This document shows positions 33,701 to 45,900 of a DNA stretch of 64,000 nt, one piece after another. Where the stretch lies: assembly GCA_033239525.1 (NCBI GenBank), contig BSYO01000016.1, positions 2,447,333 to 2,511,332 on the forward strand, read 5' to 3'. A model generated the notes under the pieces. The model had not been told where the DNA came from, searched no databases, and was given only the letters and a program-made list of their open reading frames with translations. The stretch comes from Nepenthes gracilis (lineage: Eukaryota > Streptophyta > Magnoliopsida > Caryophyllales > Nepenthaceae). Both the position numbers and the translations under genes were made by a program. The number at the start of each line of letters is the position of its first letter. Positions within the stretch are counted from its first letter, which is position 1.

Positions 33701-36700
33701 CATGTTCTCCAGATTATTTATTTTTCAAGTCTTTACACGGGTTATATCTTATACTAAAGACATCTTGCTGAAAATTCGTTGTTATTGTTGCTGTTGTGTA
33801 ACCTTCCCAATGAATTAAGCATAGCCATGGGGGAAAAATGGCTGATAATATTTGATTCTATAACTAGATGAATTCTAAACTGTTAAGATAAACATTAATA
33901 TGATGTGCATTAAACATCATGGTTCTGATCTGGGAGCAAGTTTGATGCAGGGAAGGGGGAAAGTAGGGGAAGGGAAGGAGAAGAAATTGGGAAAAGGAGA
34001 AGAAACAGAAGGAGAAACAAAGGCAGGGAAGGGGGAAAAGTAGGGAAAGAAAAGGAGGAGAAATTGGGAGAAGAGGAAGAAACAAGAGGAGGAACAAAGA
34101 GAAGAGAAGTGGAGAAATCAACAGAGAAAAGAGAATTACAATAACTCAAATTTATTGAACTCATTAATCATACCTCAAATAATAGAGTTTAGGGTCATTA
34201 TATAAAAAAATCTTAATTCTAGGATAATTTGGAAATAAATGTAATTTTCTAACTAAATATGATATAATTTCTTAAAATAAAATTAAAATCAAATAAAACA
34301 AAATATTTTCTAAACAAAGCAAATCAAATTTATTCTAATTTAGAATGTCCCTGATATCCGTATCAAAGTTCTTGCTGATAGTCAAATAAGTTGTCAACAG
34401 CTCCATGGCGCATATTCCTCCGCATCTTCCATGGTAGGTTTGGTTGTACATGTGAACTCCTTTTCTCAAATTATCATTTGTTCTGTCTATGGTTTACTAG
34501 TCAATTGAAGGGGAGCGGTGGCCGGTGTAGCAGTAGAGTTATCGTTATGTGAGCCGTTGGTCACAGATTTGAGTAGTGTAAATGGCCTTTTGCATAATGT
34601 AAGATAAAAATTGCTTACAAATAGACCAAAGTTGTATGACCTTCACCTAAACCCTACGCATAGTGGAAGTTCAGTGCAACTGGCTGCCATTTATGGTTGA
34701 CCACGACAATAGAATTGTCAAGTGTGATTTGTTGGTCACCAATGCAAGTTGTGAAAATACTTCTTGTATAATGTAAGGTAAAACTGCTTACAATATACCA
34801 AAACTGTCCAACCTTTCTCCGGACCCATGCACAGTGGAAGGCTTGTGCAACAAGCTGCCATTTCTGGTGGAGCAAACAATTCTCAAGCAAGTATGTGTTT
34901 CTACCGTTGAGGTTTTTCTGATCCCACTTTTCAATTTTCGGTTTCAAGGTGGGTGATTTTGGCTTGGCTAGGTGGCAACCTGATGGAGACACCGGAGTTG
35001 AAACAAGAGTAATCGGAACATTTGGGTAAATCTCGGAATTGAAACTAAGGAAAAAAAAAAAAGATTTTCCAATGTTTTCAATTAATGTCAATTAAATTTC
35101 TCCTGTCTGGGTCAGGTATTTAGCTCCAGAATATGCTCAAAGTGGCCAAATCACAGAAAAAGCTGATGTTTATTCCTTTGGCGTTGTACTGGTAGAGCTT
35201 CTTACTGGGCGAAAAGCAGTGGATCTCTCTCGCCCCAAGGGGCAGCAGTGCCTTACTGAATGGGTAATTATGGAGAAATCTAGTTCTTTTCCTATGCTTT
35301 CTTTCTGCAGGAAAAAAATTGGCAGCAAAAGTGATATGAGTTCATTTATTAGATATACTTTCATAAAATTGTTATATCATAGAGGTTATTGTAATTTAAT
35401 TAGCTTTTGAGTTGTCTAGGAAATGTGAGAAGTTTATTCCATTATTTCTGTATTTTGGATTGTCCCTATCGTTTATGAAGTTATATTTATTTTTTATTTA
35501 ATTTAGAAGTTGTGTTTATATATATTTTGACAATTCTAATGAATGATGTTATGAGTGTAATTGTTGTCTAATTGATTTTCTATCCCCTTTGCTTCTTCTT
35601 CCCCTCCCCTCTAGTTGGAGAGCTGTTAAGGTGAACCCAAATTTTTAGGCTCCTTGTGAAACTAAGATTAGCATTAAAAGTTGAATGGATAAATGGTAGA
35701 AATTGTTTTAAACGATTTAAATGGTTATTTAATTTTTACCGTTTATTAATCTAACTTTTAATCTTATCCGTCGGATTTATAATAAACTTAAAAATTTGGA
35801 TTCACCTTAATAGCTTCCCTTTCATCTTGCCATCCCTGCTGCTGCTTCTCCCTGTCCTCTCTTCATCCCTCTCCTTCCATGTATCAAAAATAACCCTTTA
35901 TGATTGTTATAAATATACAATACTACACGTCTTTTGTCCATTGCTATCATGAAAAGCTATTTTCCCCCCATCTCTTGCTTATGCTTTCGGCATCTTTGAT
36001 CAGGCACGCCCGCTTTTACAACAGTATACAATTGAGGAACTCATCGATCCTCGTCTTGGGAACCAATACTCAGAACAGGAGGTCTACTGTATGATGCAAG
36101 CTGCATCATTTTGCATACAGAGGGATCCTCACTCAAGGCCGCGTATGTCACAGGTAAAAGACAAAAGCTGAAGCTGTAAACTTGTTTGTTTTCTGCCAAA
36201 TGAAACCCTCTTGAACATTTTGAAGAAATTAATCTTAGAGAAGATAATCTCCGCTTTTTAACCCTTGAGTAGATATTTCAGATGCTGGCCTGGCCCTCCC
36301 ATTCAACAACATAAAACTAGCGGGATTTTCACTACGAAAAATACCACTATTACTAAGTTTTTACAATTTACTGAAAAATATGACTTGACAAGGAATTTTC
36401 TCTTTTTATTTATTGTTTTTGCTTTCCTGCTGAGTAGGCCCAACATAACAAGTGTCATATTATCCTTTTCAATAAAATTATAATAAACTTATAATAATGT
36501 ATCGTTCTTTCATTATATCTCAACATTATATCTGTTGAGTAGGTACTTCGGATACTTGAGGGCGACATGCTTGTGGGTTCGAGCCGTGCTTCGACACCCG
36601 GCTATGATGGCAGTCGTAGAGGACGAATGTGCTCAGATCAGCTGCCGCTCCAATCCTACGGCCGTCAATCGACCAGTGAGGCCACTGATATTTGCAAGGG

Positions 36701-36755
36701 CAACTTCTCCATGGACTCTATAGGGGCAGTTTTGTGGGGGAAGGGACAAGGGTAA
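30736..36755 (+). CDS. Usp-domain receptor-like cytoplasmic kinase (probable pseudokinase), 9 exons
   Basis: Exons 30736-30916, 31534-31688, 31782-31876, 31983-33013, 33433-33593, 34949-35025, 35116-35263, 36004-36153 and 36543-36755 join in frame to 736 aa, the usual size for this plant family (relatives of Arabidopsis At1g55200/At3g13690, annotated as inactive protein kinase SELMODRAFT_444075-like). Residues ~15-140 form a Usp/adenine-nucleotide alpha-hydrolase-like domain ([20 protein letters not shown]). A Ser-rich linker follows, with a CSICQHKAP motif. The kinase domain spans ~395-670: EGGFGSV loop, Lys428 in [15 protein letters not shown] at 524 (Arg replaces the usual Lys of HRDxKxxN), DFG at 544 and APEY. 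A membrane or cytoplasmic signalling role is inferred from the family. Intron 2 has a GC donor. The C-terminus ([12 protein letters not shown]) is shorter than I recall in relatives. Confidence 0.92.
31003..31462. repeat. Tandem duplication in kinase intron 1
   Basis: Two direct copies of ~230 bp (31003-31233 and 31238-31462), including the poly-T run, 'agtgttcaatctgatgct' and 'cttcaccgctaat'. The copies differ at a few bases and in T-run length, so the duplication is fairly recent. Confidence 0.93.
33950..34135. repeat. Polypurine tract in kinase intron 5
   Basis: About 185 bp almost entirely A and G on the plus strand, built of two related halves (gcagggaagggggaaa at 33947 and again at about 34023). 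Its minus-strand open frames are composition artefacts. Confidence 0.9.
34512..34694 (+). mobile_element. Au-type SINE, copy 1
   Basis: Matches the Au SINE of angiosperms as I recall it: a tRNA-related head (gcggtggccggtgtagcag, then ttggtcacagatttgagtag as degenerate B box), then taatgtaagat, ttgcttacaaatagacc, cctacgcatagtggaag, ttcagtgcaactggctgcc and a short T tail. It is much diverged, so inactive. It lies in intron 5 of the kinase gene, in the gene's orientation. Confidence 0.75.
34695..34866 (+). mobile_element. Au-type SINE, copy 2, head-to-tail with copy 1
   Basis: Same landmarks in the same order and orientation: ttgttggtcacc, ataatgtaaggtaaaactg, cttacaatatacc, ctccggacccatgcacag, gcttgtgcaacaagctgcc, tttctgg. 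It begins where copy 1 ends, so the pair is a tandem dimer or one insertion into the tail of the other. Confidence 0.75.
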
Positions 36756-39700
36756 AGACTTCCCACCTTATGATTTATCATTGATTTGTATGGAGATGGG
36801 TGTGTTTATTTTGAAAATTTTTATTTTTGGCCTTAATTATCTATTATCTTGTTCATGTATAGAATATGGAAGTTTAAATATATACAGTTTAATCTATTTT
36901 TGTGGGGTCAGTTGAAGTTAAAATATATACATATTAATCTCTGTAAATGCAGAGAATTTTTTATGTTTTGAATATCTGATTTTTAAGTCATAATTGAATA
37001 ATTTGATCTTTGTGTGAAGGATTATCCTTTTTGAGAATTGGTATGAACCAACTTAATAGAATAATGCTGAAATTATTTCTTGAATTTCAGAAAAAAAAAA
37101 ATAGAGCCCACATTGGATCTGCAGGTAATTGGAATTATATGTTTTTGTTTGTGCATTCTAATGATACCAATTTCCTAATTTGAACATTTATTTCAGGTCA
37201 AAATTGAGTAATCTTACTGTTGTGTCAATATTTGCCCACTCTATACAGCTTTATAACATTAGTCATGAGAAATTTGTAATCATGCGATAAATATTTTATG
37301 TATTAGCTTGTAAAAAATTTCCCTTGATTGGGGATATTAGATAAAGGAATGAGGTAGATTTGATTAAAATCGAGTTTGAATTGATATGGTTAGACTGATA
37401 AAAATTTATAACTGATAAATAGAGTGGATCGGGCATGATCATTCTTGTTGAAAGTCTTAATCGTGTTTGTGTATAAATTAAATCAGCCCAATTTGAACTT
37501 ATATATATATCTATCTATCTATTTGTTATTTAAAAATTATAATATTTAAGATAATGTAATGTAATTATATATTTAGTTGACAAATTTATATAAAAATTAT
37601 TTACATAAAAAATGTAATATATTAAAATAATTTTTTAATGTAGTATTTATTTAAAATTAAAAAAACATATACCTATTAAAAATTTATGATTTGCGTTGGG
37701 TTGAGCCATATATGTTCACTTATAATCATACTTGATTTAAAAAATTAATTGGATATACTCTTATAATTATATTTATTTATAATATATTTATATAATGACT
37801 AAATTTTATAAAATTTTAAGTTAATTAAATTACATTGGTTAGATAGTCCAATTTTGATCAAATTTACTATGGGTGTTATGATTATTTTAAGTATTGGACT
37901 AATATATTTTTTTAATGATTGAAATTATTTTAAAAGAATTGCACGGCAAAGATTTGGTTAATACACATTTTGATTTAATTTTAATTTTTTCTATATTTGT
38001 AATATAATATTTGAATAATAAGACAACTGAATCACTGAGAAATTCGATGTGATTTTTGCCATTAATTATTAAATTATATCATTAGAAGTAGCATTTATAA
38101 TTATTAGCATTCCATTTTATTATTAATCATTTTGCATTTGAGGTCTTCAAGTTTGCATTATTGCAACATAGATACCATATTTAATAACATACAGCATAGA
38201 TACCATCAACCAATAAAATTGACTTTTAGGTGATGTTAATAAAATAGGTTGAGACACGAATTTATATCAAATACGAATTGATAAAAATAAATATTATAAA
38301 AATAAAAATATTATGATAAATGAGTAAAATTATATTAAAAGATAACAAATAATATTATTTGCAAACATTTAAAAAATGACCTATAAAGAATAAGATTAGA
38401 AAATAATATTTAAGATGATTTAAATATTTAAGATATAAGCTAAAAACACATAATAAAAAATATGAATCGGTCATAGTAAAAGCATAAATAGACATACCTA
38501 AAATAATTTACATAATAAAAAATATTTTAATACTAAATTGAATAAAATTAATAAAATAAATTTATATAATTAACTCAATTTGGCCTCATCATATAAGCAA
38601 TAGAGAATTTGGTACACATTGTGCAACGTAGCTCCACTCGTGTACCAAACATCATAATTGAAAGACGAAACAATCAATCAGTTGAGATAAATTGAAAAGT
38701 ATTTGAAGAGAAGAGTTTACAAACAATATAAGCAAGATATGCAAGTAATTAATCATGTTGCTTGTTACCACTCTAGCTCGACTAGAAGGGCGTGTGACGT
38801 GGGCTTCGACTTCGTATGACGCATGTACAATATCATAGGTAACAATTAAATCCCCAACTAGTACATACCATAAGAGCAATATAGCAATCACGACACATTA
38901 ATATAATTTATCGTTTGACAAATTTTCAGCTCAAAAACCTGAAAGTTTAATGAATTGCCAAATTTATAAGCAATCTATATTCTTATTATTTAAAACACGA
39001 TTTTTTTAACTTAAACTTACAATATCCGATCATTATTATTGTTGTATTAAGTGGCATCCTATGTTATCCATGTTATTGAGATTGAATAAAATTCATTTCC
39101 TTTTCTTCTAAAGGGCAACTTCTTACTGAACAACACAAAAAACCTTGACAAAGTCAAAAAAAGAAAAAGGTTCCTACAAACATGACCCAAAAAAATCGAC
39201 TCCTTTGGCATCTTAACTTTCCTGAGAAAGATAGCCAACTTATATTGAACCTTGCTTGGTTGCCAATTTCTAACCGAGCAACGCTATTTTCCCGACCCGC
39301 CTACAACCCATTTTTATGTGGGACCATTGAAATTTAGAAAATAAAAAAAAACTAAAATAAAAATTATACATAAAAATTGGATTGCAAATGAGACGTATAT
39401 AATTTTTTTATTTTTAAAATCCTAACGGCCCGAATGTGTTAAGAATATGGATATGAGTAGATGAGATTGATAGCACTACTCTTTCTAGTTGGGCAATGCT
39501 AGACTATTCATTTACCCATTAGCCAACTTTCCAAAGGGGAGAAAAATTTGGCATTTGGCCTTCTAATTTGACTTGTTCAAAAAGAAGGGTAATATCCAAG
39601 GAAGTATACCCTAATGCTGAGAGTTTCAATCCAGCAAGGAAGGGAAGCCGTGTTTTTGATTCTAAGAAACTTCAAGCTTAAAAGGAAGACAATGGAAAGC

Positions 39701-39933
39701 TTAGGAAGAGTAGAACATTTTCACAAGTATTTTCTGCAACTGACAGACACATTCAATTGCACTTCAAGTTTCTTCCATTTCCTTCCTTTACATAGGAATC
39801 ACAGCAAAAAAAAAAAAAAGGAAGAAGAAGAAGAAAGGGCTATATTGCTCAAGCAGTTTCAACCTGATCATTTTCCCATCTCTGTTCCCCTTCCGTCGAC
39901 AACGCTGGCAGAGAGTCTGATAATCGCCAGAGA
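36756..39933. other. Intergenic stretch between kinase and PLD
   Basis: AT-rich, with a (TA/TC) run at 37501-37523. No gene or element with definable ends was seen. The last ~400 bp should hold the PLD promoter and leader; no convincing TATA box was found. Confidence 0.5.
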
Positions 39934-42900
39934 ATGGAAGGAAAGGGCAAGTTCCTCCATGGAGTACTCGAAGTCACCATCTTTCATGCAACACCTTGTA
40001 AACCATCATTCCCCTTTGGTGTAAGTCTCCATGCCTCTATGCTTCTTGAATGCTTTACTACCAAACCTTTGGTTATGTTGGAATTCGCACGATACACAGC
40101 TGGACCCGAATCTCTTAAACATTCAACCACCATTCTTTCTGAATTAAACAATAAAATAATAAATAAAATACACAACTAAATATACAAATCGTATAGATAA
40201 TTTTACGTGGAAACCCTATTGACTAAGGAAAAACCATGAGATATCTCTACTGTTATAAGATTTGTTACAAATTATTCCCTCCGAACAAAGCCTATGCACA
40301 ATCATAACATGTGTTAAGGAATCGATTAATATTAGCTCCAACACACCTAATAGCCGAACAAAAGTAAATATAATAAGAAAACAACAATCAACCTCCAATA
40401 TGTTTTAAAACCGAAGTTAGAACAACATGCTTGAATTTGAATTTGGTGAAGGAAGGAAAATGAATGGGACCTCAAACAGATGCCCAAAGTTTCCTCTTAT
40501 TTTTGTTCTCATTTCTCTCTTCTTTGCCGTGCCTTTGTGTTTAAAGTTACAATCCTAAATACAAAATAGGTATTTATAGCCCGCACTGCCACTAAAGCAG
40601 AAATCACAGCTCATTTGCAATTTGCCACTACAATTATTTACAACCATGCAGTATAAGTCGCTAGCTCGCTGGCAAAAATTCCTCCAAATAGTTTCGTTCA
40701 AGTGAACATTGTGAGAAAGGCTCCTCCCAGATTTTGTTTATCCGAAACATCAGGCAAACATTATGCTAAAAACCATGACAGCTCTAGATTTAAAAATCCA
40801 CATGTTCAACAGTGTAAAATTCACAATGAAATGACCAAAAACCCACAATATTATAGGTTTAAGACGATAGCAATATTGATAACAACAACAAGTCTTTTAA
40901 GTTCAAATTAGTGGAGTTGGCTATATAAAATTACTTTCGTCATTTCATTCGATTTAGTAGAATGTCCTCTCATAATAGAGTTCATAGATTAAAGACCTAC
41001 AATGATATATGTTATTGATAATTTGTGACAAGATTGAGCACACATTGTATAAACATTCAAATAATATTTTCACCCAGAAAGCATGACGATCGGGTGGGTC
41101 ATATTGTGTCATGTTTACAAATGTGTTTCTCCTTATAAAGAGCAAGTCAACACCTGAGTATTCGGCTCTTGTTAATATTTACACTCCAGACCTTGAGTTC
41201 CATAGATAGCAGCCGTTAACATAAAAGGAAATAAAAGGGGGCAACTTAGTGTATGAAAGACCGATTTTTCCTTGCATTATGTAACAGAATGTTTTTACAT
41301 CTTGAATATGTACTACTAGATTATTTGATTACAACTCTACTGGTGTACCAAACTTCTCTTTTAGTTGATTTAATAAAGTAATGGACCATGAATATCAAAT
41401 AATTATTCATTAAGAAATGATACGCACAAAAAATATGAAAAATTCATCATTCACCTTGTGCACTGAGCAGCATACAGGTTGAAATTTTGCAGTGTTTGTC
41501 TCTTTACGGAAAGAAGACATATGTGAGCATCAAGATAGACCATCAAACAGTAGCAAGAACGAGTCGCGAGAAAGATCGAGTATGGAACCAAACCTACCGA
41601 ATCATGTGTGCACATCCGCTCGATTCCACCATCATCATCGCGATGAAAACCAGCTGCTATGTTCTCGGGAAGATACATTTCCAGGCAAATCAGCTGGTCA
41701 ACGGAGCAGGCTTCATACATGGCTGCTTCTCATTGCTCTCGGAAGATGGAAAGCCGGTCCCGAACCTCCAACTCCAATTCATCTTATGGTTCAGACCCGT
41801 GGGGTTCGAGCCATGCTGGAGAAAGTTAATTGGTAACAGTGATTATAAAGGACTGAAGAACACGACATTCCCACAACGGTCTACCTGCAGTGTGGTGCTC
41901 TACCACGATACTCACCATTTCTCTACTTTCCGACCACCACTTGATGGTGCTCTTCCTGGAGGTGGGCCTAGGAAACTATGGGAGGATGTCTATAAAGCAC
42001 TTGAAGGAGCGAGGCATCTGATCTACATTGCAGGATGGTCGCTAAATCCAATGATGGTGCTCGTCCGGGATCCCGAGACAGATATTCCGCACGCCAGAGG
42101 AGTAAAGCTCAGCAAACTGCTTAGGCAAAAGGCAGAAGAAGGTGTAGCAGTAAGGATCATGCTGTGGGACGATGAGACATCCATAGCATTGATCAAGAAC
42201 AAAGGCCTGATGAGAACACATGATGAAGATGCCGTAGCTTACTTCAGAAACACTAAAGTAGTATGCAGACTTTGCCCAAGATTACACAACATCATCCCGA
42301 CGTTATTCAGTCACCATCAGAAAACAATCACGGTTGATACCCGAGTAGAAGATACCCCGAGTAACCGCGAGATCATGAGCTTTGTTGGTGGGGTAGATCT
42401 CTGCGATGGTAGATATGACACGGAGGATCACTCCCTATTTCGGACGCTAAACACTGAATCGCACGTAAATGACTTCTACCAGGTGTGCATAGAAGGAGCC
42501 ACACTTTACAAAGGAGGGCCGAGACAGCCATGGCACGATGCTCATGCTTGTATCAGAGGCACAGCAGCCTTTGACATTCTCACAAATTTCGAGCAGCGGT
42601 GGACTAAGCAATGTGATCCATCTCTACTAATCCCAGCTACCACCATAGCAAGCCTTTTCTTCAATGAGTTGTCTGCGACAGCCATTTTAAACAGAAACTG
42701 GGCAGTGCAAGTTTTCCGATCACTCGACCACTTCTCAGCAAGCCCTCTCTCAGGAAAATTCACCACAGAGCAAAGCATCCATGAAGCCTATGTAGAAGCG
42801 ATTCGGCGAGCCGAGAGATTCATTTACATAGAGAATCAGTACTTCACCGGGGGTTGCAGTTTGTGGGAAAATGATAGGAACAGCGGCTGCAGAAACCTGA

Positions 42901-45900
42901 TTCCAATAGAGATTGCCTTAAAGGTTGTGGAGAAGATAAGAGCAAAAGAGAGATTTGCAGCTTATATAGTGATACCTATGTGGCCGGAAGGAGCACCGGA
43001 AAGTCAAGCTGTCGAGGATATATTGCATTGGACGAGAGAAACAATGACAATGATGTATAAGTTGATCGGGGAAGTGATAAAGGAAGTTGGTGACAGTGGG
43101 CATCCAAAAGACTATTTGAACTTCTTTTGCCTTGCTAACAGAGAAGAAGAGGGAGAAGGAGAGTTTGTTCCTCCATTTCCTCCTCATCCATCAACACACT
43201 ACTGGAATGCACAGAGAAACAGGAGGTTCATGGTCTATGTCCACTCGAAGCTAATGATCGGTATGCTTCTCCTCTGTCTTCACCCTCTGTTCTTCAACTC
43301 AGTTACTCAATTCCTATGAAACAAAAAAAATAAAAACCCGGGTTGCAATCCAGGAGTTGTCTTTTTATAATAGCAAAAAGAGGAACTTTAATTTGGAAAT
43401 TTTCAATTTATCAGCTCCAACCTTTTTATTTGAAATTAGAGAAAAATCCAACATCAAATTGTCAGGACCCTCCACAAGTAGGCAATATTAATTACATTAA
43501 TAATAATTATTATTCATAATAATCACAATCCAATAACCAAAGCCAGGTCAAATATTACATATTAATACCATAAGCAACATAATTAACATAACTTGGTATG
43601 GTTACAAGACTGACCAAATTATCTCCATCTGGTCTCAAAAAGATATAGTACCTATTCAATCCATAATTCATTGCAATAAAAAGTATCTAGCCAAAATACC
43701 AAATATATCATAGTGGAAATCTATAAATATAATATTCATTCAAGTTCACAAGCAAAAAATCAAACTGCAAACTCAAAATGTGTATATTCCCAATACATTA
43801 CATAAAATCTAACAATCTTTAATATTACAAATACAGCTAAACAAAAATCTTCCTCAGTTCTCCATCCATATCCTGCAACAATTCATTGTCTGTTAATTTG
43901 GAAAGGTTAAGAAAATATTCACAAATGTGATCCTAGCGTTTAATAAAGTATATAAATATATATACACAAATATATATCAATAAAACAGATGGAAGGACAA
44001 AAAATCATAAAATTCATACGAAAATAAAAAATATCAAATTCTTCGTTAAACACATTCCAAGCCATGATTCATACAAACAGTTCAGAATAGGTACACGCAC
44101 ACACATATTCAAAACATACAAATCGTACGAATTCATCAGAATACCAAAACTTATAATACATCCATAAAACATAAAATTCAAAGAAAAGAATCGAAAACTT
44201 GTAGAAACTTTAGAAGGCCAAAACATCTCAAAACAGAGAAATACAATGTAGGTCAAATCATAAGAATCAAATCATGTAGAAACATGAGAAGACCAAATCA
44301 TGTAAAAGTATAAAAACCAAGTGTCATGCCCCCATCACTGAATTTCTTAATTAATTTTCTTAATTAATATGAAATTGATTTAGTCATTCATTTTAACAAA
44401 ATTTCCATAACATTTTATTTTGCTGACTAAATAAAACCCTAAATAACCTTGGTTGTGAACTTATACCGAATGTCAACTACCGAAAACCAGCCAAGAAAAA
44501 TAAAAATACATCCAATTTAAGGCACAAATTGCCACACCGGAAAGTAACTCCAAAACCGATCTTAAAACTATTTCGAAACATACGTAAGGGGATACAGCCG
44601 CACTAAAATTAAAGTAAAGGAAATCATATGTTAGACTTGCTACTAGATAAATCAAAATCCAATTACATCGCCGACAAAAATATTGCAATTTCTATGTAAG
44701 ACAGAACAATTAACCGAAATGTAATAACATCCTAAAACTACTGTTCTAAAACAAAATATATCTAAAATTTTCACCTCCTAATTCTTTCTTCTCGAACAGT
44801 GCTTCCGTCAACTTTTTCTATTTACAAGTATGCCCGAGCCCTATAATCTAAAAGGTTAGTAAAAATCAAAATAGGAATGAACCAATTACTCAGTAAGGCA
44901 TATAAATTTTTATAATTAAACATATAACTTACATCAAAATAGGTTGGAAGGAGCACAATCTAAAATCAAATGTAAAGTCATGTAACTTTCATAACATTTA
45001 TGCATATACTTCAAGCTAAAAATCAAAATTCTTTACCTTAAACTGTGCATCATTAAAATATACTCAAATCATGCAAATTTTGTAGATCATGGATCAATAG
45101 AGCCTCACCGACAAAGAAGCGAATAATCGAAACTCGGGCTATATATATTTCTACACAACCAAAATGGTATACGTTATTATTCGAGATCAACAGGTGGACT
45201 ATCATAAATATAATTCTATAGACAGGACCAAACGCTACTTTCAATTCGCGAATGATAGGTTCAAAACTCAATTATTACTATAATATACTAAGACATGTCA
45301 TAATATATCACCGCCAAATTCTACAATGGAACGTGCATAATCAAATGGAAAATTCTATACAAATACGAATAATTCTTTATATTTTCTCATACCTAAGAAA
45401 ATATCATTTTCTTACAAGTAATTGTAAAGTTTTCTTCCTTAATTCTCTAAATACTTGGTATGCAGTAAATCACACTTCTTATAGAAACTTGATTATGCAA
45501 TTTTAAAATATGTAAAAGCTAATTATGAGAATTTTAAACATGTAAAAGCTGTATATTTAAAAAATGCAGGAATTCAGTGTAACTAGTGAAATTCCATTAC
45601 TTCATTTCAACTATAAAACATGCAAGAAAAATTTAGTATAATTTCAAGGCATGCAAAGCATGCACTTAAGGATTTAAGACATGTAGGAGCATTACGAAAA
45701 TCAAAGCACATAAAAGCATTTAAACATAAGTTTAGAACATGCATGAGCATTAGTACAGAAAGTTCACTTGAAAACACAGTATATATTAATTAAGGACACC
45801 GATCTCACAAAAATTGCATGAAATGGGAATGAGAATACATGCATATAAAACAGAAACATCTTCGGTATGAAATTATAATATGTATGAGCATTTGAGGCAA

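Noticed and set aside
33864..34164. Minus-strand Pro/Leu/Phe/Ser-rich frames
   Set aside because: Produced by the polypurine tract composition.
36261..36300. Possible ghost copy of kinase exon 9 start (ttgagtag, then atatttcagatgctgg)
   Set aside because: Only about 25 bases resemble the real exon border at 36530-36565; could be chance.
39614..40024. 136-codon frame overlapping PLD exon 1
   Set aside because: Different frame from the C2-domain peptide; the PLD start at 39934 fits the family N-terminus.
40076..40935. Solo LTR in PLD intron 1
   Set aside because: A TG start and LTR-like motifs are present, but no CA end with a target duplication was found, so it is only listed as a possible insert.
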